From an uncultured Selenomonadaceae bacterium (lineage in GTDB: Bacteria; Bacillota; Negativicutes; Selenomonadales; Selenomonadaceae): DNA of 8,099 bases. The notes under the pieces were generated by a model, which did no database searches, was not told the origin of the DNA, and was given only the letters and a program-made list of their open reading frames with translations. Position numbers and translations under genes: made by a program. This document shows, in pieces, positions 5,601-8,099 of this stretch. The stretch is taken from positions 1 to 8,099 of the forward strand of contig CAJONF010000200.1 of assembly GCA_905236665.1 (NCBI GenBank), read 5' to 3'. Every line of letters starts with the position of its first letter. Within the stretch, counting starts at the first letter, position 1.

Positions 5601-7034
5601 TTATTTTTTCTTGCGAGAATTTTTTTCTTGCTCGTCGAAAAATTTTATAACGTCATCGATAAATTTTCGGGCGGATTCTTCGGAAATTACCGCCTGTTTT
5701 TCATTTACAGCAATTTCTTCGCGCAAAATTTTTAATTTCGGATCGATTTTTCCGGCTTTTAGCGATTCGAGAGCAATTTTATCTGCGTGGGCAATTCGTT
5801 TAAGTTGCTCTAATTGCGGTTTGCATTCTGATAAATATTTTTTCGGCAATTTTTTAAGCAATAAATCAACTGCGCTTTGCAATTCCGCGATTTTTTTATC
5901 CATTGGCGCAAAATCTATGAAAGATTTTTTTCCTAAACTGTGTAAAAGTAAATAAGCCGTCGTGTGGAAGTCAGGCGCGTCCTGTGAACCGACTTTAGCC
6001 CAAGAATTTTCCATATGCCGCGAATGTTCAGCAAAAATTTTCATTTCTGATGCGAGCGAGCCGAATTGTGCGTTAATAATTTTGTTCCAAGCAGAATTTT
6101 CATCGTAATTTGCGGGATTGTTAGCGTAAATAGCACCAGTGCCCAGTGCTATTTTAGACATCTGCACCTGTCCCATTGGGTTGAAAAAAATCGCCGTCAT
6201 ATTCGCCATTGGGAGTTTTTCAACCGCTCCTAGAGCTAATTTTACATTTTTTTCGCCGTTTGGCGTCAAAGAATAGTCGTTTACGGGATAATTCCACCAA
6301 ATTCCGACTTCGCGACCAAAAATTTTATTAACTTCGGCAAGTTCTTCGTCAGTTATTCCGTCACAAACGACACCGCGTCCGCTAAACAGCACAACAATCG
6401 AAGAATCGAGATTTTCGGCTAAATCTTTTGTGTAAGGCTTAATTTTCTTTCCTTTTTGCATATCTTCGGAAAAATATTCGGTTGGAACGGTGATAATCGG
6501 TGCAATATCTCTGTATTTTTCATTCAAATTCTTTTGCAAGCGGTTTAAAAATTTTGCGTGCTCTTTACCGTCTTCATGATGTCTACCTTTATCGTCTTTT
6601 AAATCGTCAAAGAAAATAGCAAAATCCCGAACGCCGATTTTATACATAGTGTCAAGCTTATTTAGCAACAAATTAAAATCTTCGTCGCCTTTTTTGCCAT
6701 TATAATTTAAATCTAGCCCAGGAGATACGGCAAAAATAAATCTTACGTTATTTTTTTTAGCCACAGCAACTAATTGGCGCATTTCGTTTAATTTTTCTGC
6801 AGGATAGGGCGTGCGCCACTTTTCGCGGTGAAAAGGATCGTCTTTAGGCGCGTAAATGTAAGCATTTAGGTTATTTTGTCGACAAAAATTAATAATGTCG
6901 GCTCTATCGTTGAAATTCCAAGGCGTTCCGTAAAAACCTTCGACGACGCCGCGCAAGGGAATTGGAATTGCTTGAGCCGTGCCGCCGATAAAAAGCGTTG
7001 CAAAAAAAATCAACGCCACATAAAAAAGTTTCAT
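5601..7034 (-). CDS. Secreted GH84 beta-N-acetylglucosaminidase (O-GlcNAcase family)
   Basis: This 477-residue glycosidase is expected to remove terminal beta-GlcNAc outside the cytoplasm by substrate-assisted catalysis. Residues 1-22 form a signal peptide (Lys2, a hydrophobic core, then GGTAQA before IPIP). The catalytic barrel starts at once with RGVVEGFYGTPW (28-39) and YIYAPKDDPFHREKWR (59-74). The paired catalytic aspartates are Asp143-Asp144 in FFDDL. VPTEY (183-187), IWWNYPVND (245-253) and FFNPM (283-287) match the GH84 sugar-binding residues as remembered from Clostridium perfringens NagJ. The usual N-terminal GH20b-like domain is missing. The C-terminal about 100 residues are Lys/Glu-rich and probably helical, ending RKKK. 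No lipobox, anchor or carbohydrate-binding module is seen. The gene lies 54 bases downstream of the permease-UspA gene on the same strand. The natural substrate is unknown; host glycans, peptidoglycan fragments or self glycoproteins are possible. Confidence 0.92.
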   Translation of the reverse strand: MKLFYVALIFFATLFIGGTAQAIPIPLRGVVEGFYGTPWNFNDRADIINFCRQNNLNAYIYAPKDDPFHREKWRTPYPAEKLNEMRQLVAVAKKNNVRFIFAVSPGLDLNYNGKKGDEDFNLLLNKLDTMYKIGVRDFAIFFDDLKDDKGRHHEDGKEHAKFLNRLQKNLNEKYRDIAPIITVPTEYFSEDMQKGKKIKPYTKDLAENLDSSIVVLFSGRGVVCDGITDEELAEVNKIFGREVGIWWNYPVNDYSLTPNGEKNVKLALGAVEKLPMANMTAIFFNPMGQVQMSKIALGTGAIYANNPANYDENSAWNKIINAQFGSLASEMKIFAEHSRHMENSWAKVGSQDAPDFHTTAYLLLHSLGKKSFIDFAPMDKKIAELQSAVDLLLKKLPKKYLSECKPQLEQLKRIAHADKIALESLKAGKIDPKLKILREEIAVNEKQAVISEESARKFIDDVIKFFDEQEKNSRKKK

Positions 7035-7040
7035 TCTTTG

Positions 7041-7047
7041 ACCTCCT
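7041..7047 (-). promoter_or_regulatory. Near-perfect Shine-Dalgarno of the GH84 gene
   Basis: On the minus strand AGGAGGT, fully complementary to the 16S rRNA tail, ends 6 bases before the ATG at 7034. It is the strongest ribosome binding site in the window, suggesting efficient translation of the secreted enzyme even if the gene depends on an upstream promoter. Confidence 0.85.
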
Positions 7048-7088
7048 AAAAACCATTTTTAATAAGAAATTAGCAATAAAATCTAAAA

Positions 7089-8099
7089 TTAATCGTTAAA
7101 ATTTCCGCCGATAAAATTATTATCATCATCCCAATCGCTAGGCATACCCCTGGCAATAATTACAGGTTTGGGCGAATTTTCCTGCACAAATTTTGAAACT
7201 GAGCCGAAATCTTCCGAATCAAAGCCGCCAAAGCCGCGGTTGCCCATGACTACCAAATCATAATTGCCGGTTTTAACAGCATTGACAATTTCTTCTGCAG
7301 GTTCGCCGACTTCAACGCGAATTTTCGTTTCAATTTCCGACGGCACGACTTGGCGCAGTTCGTTTAAAAATTCGTAAGCGGTGGCGTTTAGTTCGGAGGG
7401 AATATAGCCGCCCAAAGTTACCTGCTCAAATGCGGCGATATCTTTTTCTATTTCAATGCACATCATCAGCGTAATTTTCGCGCCCCAAGCCTGTGCAATG
7501 CCAATCGCCTGTAAAAGTGCTTTGAATGCTTGACCGGAGCCGTCTGTTGGCACCAAAATATTTTTTACCAAAACTTCTGCGCGATCTTCAGGCATTTGAA
7601 TTCCCTGCAAAGTTTCTTCTTGCCGCGATTTAATTAAATCATTACGTTTAGTTTCAAATCGCAGGCTCAAAAGTATCACGACGATTGCGCAATAAATCAT
7701 GAACGCGCCGATTTCCGAACTTATTGCCGATAAACTTGCGCCGCGCTGAATTATATCTCGCGTGAAATGAAATTCCCACGTCAACGGGAAAATATGCGAA
7801 GCCGTAATTACCCACGGCGATAAATGCGACAGAGGACTTGTCACGCCGCCCAAAATGAATCCGCCCGGAATAAATAAAATCATTCGGCTTGAAGCAATGC
7901 CCGGATTAGATGCCGTCCAACCGATTGATACGCTCATCATACCGAGCATTATCGCGTAGACGATTTGAATCAGCAAAAAATCTATCACGCGCCCGCTGAA
8001 AACTAAATCGCCCCACACGCGCAGGATTGCTAGTCCGAAAAAAAATGATACGACCATGCACGCCGAATACGGCAAAATTCGCCCGATTAAATCCCACGG
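7089..8099 (-). CDS. ABC-2-type permease fused to a UspA domain, 5' end beyond window
   Basis: The frame stays open to the right edge (eight codons, PWDLIGRI, precede the TTG at 8075), so the N-terminus is missing. Numbered from that TTG, about four membrane segments are visible: 5-20, 32-52, 64-78 and 122-139. The stretch FIPGGFILGGVTSPLSHLSP and HIFPLTWEFHFTRDIIQRG (94-112) resemble the end of ABC-2 export permeases of the YhhJ/DrrB kind. A linker (140-168) leads into a universal stress protein domain. VKNILVPTDGSGQAFKALL (170-188) is its first strand and nucleotide-binding Asp. VVMGNRG (275-281) followed by nine residues and GS completes the ATP-binding pattern Gx2Gx9G(S/T). The protein ends in an acidic Asn/Asp-rich tail (314-328). 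The permease should sit in the inner membrane with UspA in the cytoplasm. An internal ATG at 7595 with AGGGA six bases upstream could also yield UspA alone. It precedes GH84 on the same strand. Confidence 0.8.
   Translation of the reverse strand, partial: PWDLIGRILPYSACMVVSFFFGLAILRVWGDLVFSGRVIDFLLIQIVYAIMLGMMSVSIGWTASNPGIASSRMILFIPGGFILGGVTSPLSHLSPWVITASHIFPLTWEFHFTRDIIQRGASLSAISSEIGAFMIYCAIVVILLSLRFETKRNDLIKSRQEETLQGIQMPEDRAEVLVKNILVPTDGSGQAFKALLQAIGIAQAWGAKITLMMCIEIEKDIAAFEQVTLGGYIPSELNATAYEFLNELRQVVPSEIETKIRVEVGEPAEEIVNAVKTGNYDLVVMGNRGFGGFDSEDFGSVSKFVQENSPKPVIIARGMPSDWDDDNNFIGGNFND

Noticed and set aside
5613..5631. Hairpin GCGAGAA/TTCTTGC considered as a terminator
   Set aside because: On neither strand is it followed by a run of T, and the pairing is AT-rich with one G-T pair; such stems arise by chance in this composition.
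5536..5955. A 139-codon plus-strand frame across the end of the methyltransferase-like gene and GH84
   Set aside because: It overlaps two supported genes, is Ser/Phe/Asn-rich without motifs, and has no ribosome binding site.
7906..8097. A 63-codon minus-strand frame overlapping the permease segment
   Set aside because: It is the same strand in another frame over a clear membrane-protein sequence, with an Arg/Phe-rich translation typical of a shifted frame.

Overview
The window is AT-rich bacterial chromosomal DNA, densely coded and full of A/T runs, with seven protein genes and one tRNA gene. Shine-Dalgarno sequences of the AAGGAG or AGGAGGT type precede most genes, and sigma-70-type promoters can be seen. 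At least one gene starts at TTG. Base composition, codon habits, a short archaeal/Firmicutes-type S-adenosylhomocysteine hydrolase and a Ugd of the FGYGGYCLPKD type would all fit an anaerobic Firmicute, possibly a Negativicute such as a Selenomonas relative. That placement is an inference from style, not from a marker gene. No mobile element, CRISPR array, rRNA or large repeat was seen, and no stretch over 300 bases lacks a gene.

Layout. A tRNA-Pro(CGG) gene on the minus strand is cut by the left edge and has a near-consensus promoter. Divergent from it is a plus-strand pair: ugd (UDP-glucose 6-dehydrogenase, real start probably TTG at 205) followed 30 bases later by an AraC-family regulator. 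Facing this pair is a minus-strand operon, ahcY followed after 12 bases by a ketoacyl-ACP synthase III (KAS III)-like gene. From the ahcY upstream region a plus-strand gene diverges. It encodes a methyltransferase-like protein whose glycine-rich SAM-binding loop appears lost. It ends base-to-base against a minus-strand secreted GH84 beta-N-acetylglucosaminidase. Upstream of GH84, on the same strand, is a gene cut by the right edge whose product joins an ABC-2-type membrane permease segment to a universal stress protein (UspA) domain.

How the genes may work together. Ugd makes UDP-glucuronate for surface polysaccharide, and the AraC protein may regulate that locus or another sugar function. 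AhcY removes the S-adenosylhomocysteine left by methyl transfer, and it sits head-to-head with a methyltransferase-fold protein. The KAS III enzyme is of the kind that condenses acyl groups outside core fatty-acid synthesis. GH84 acts on terminal GlcNAc outside the cytoplasm. The shared theme may be surface-glycan or lipid modification, but no single described system is evident. The items most worth a second look are the ABC-2 permease-UspA fusion, the degenerate methyltransferase divergent from ahcY, and the ahcY-KAS III operon.
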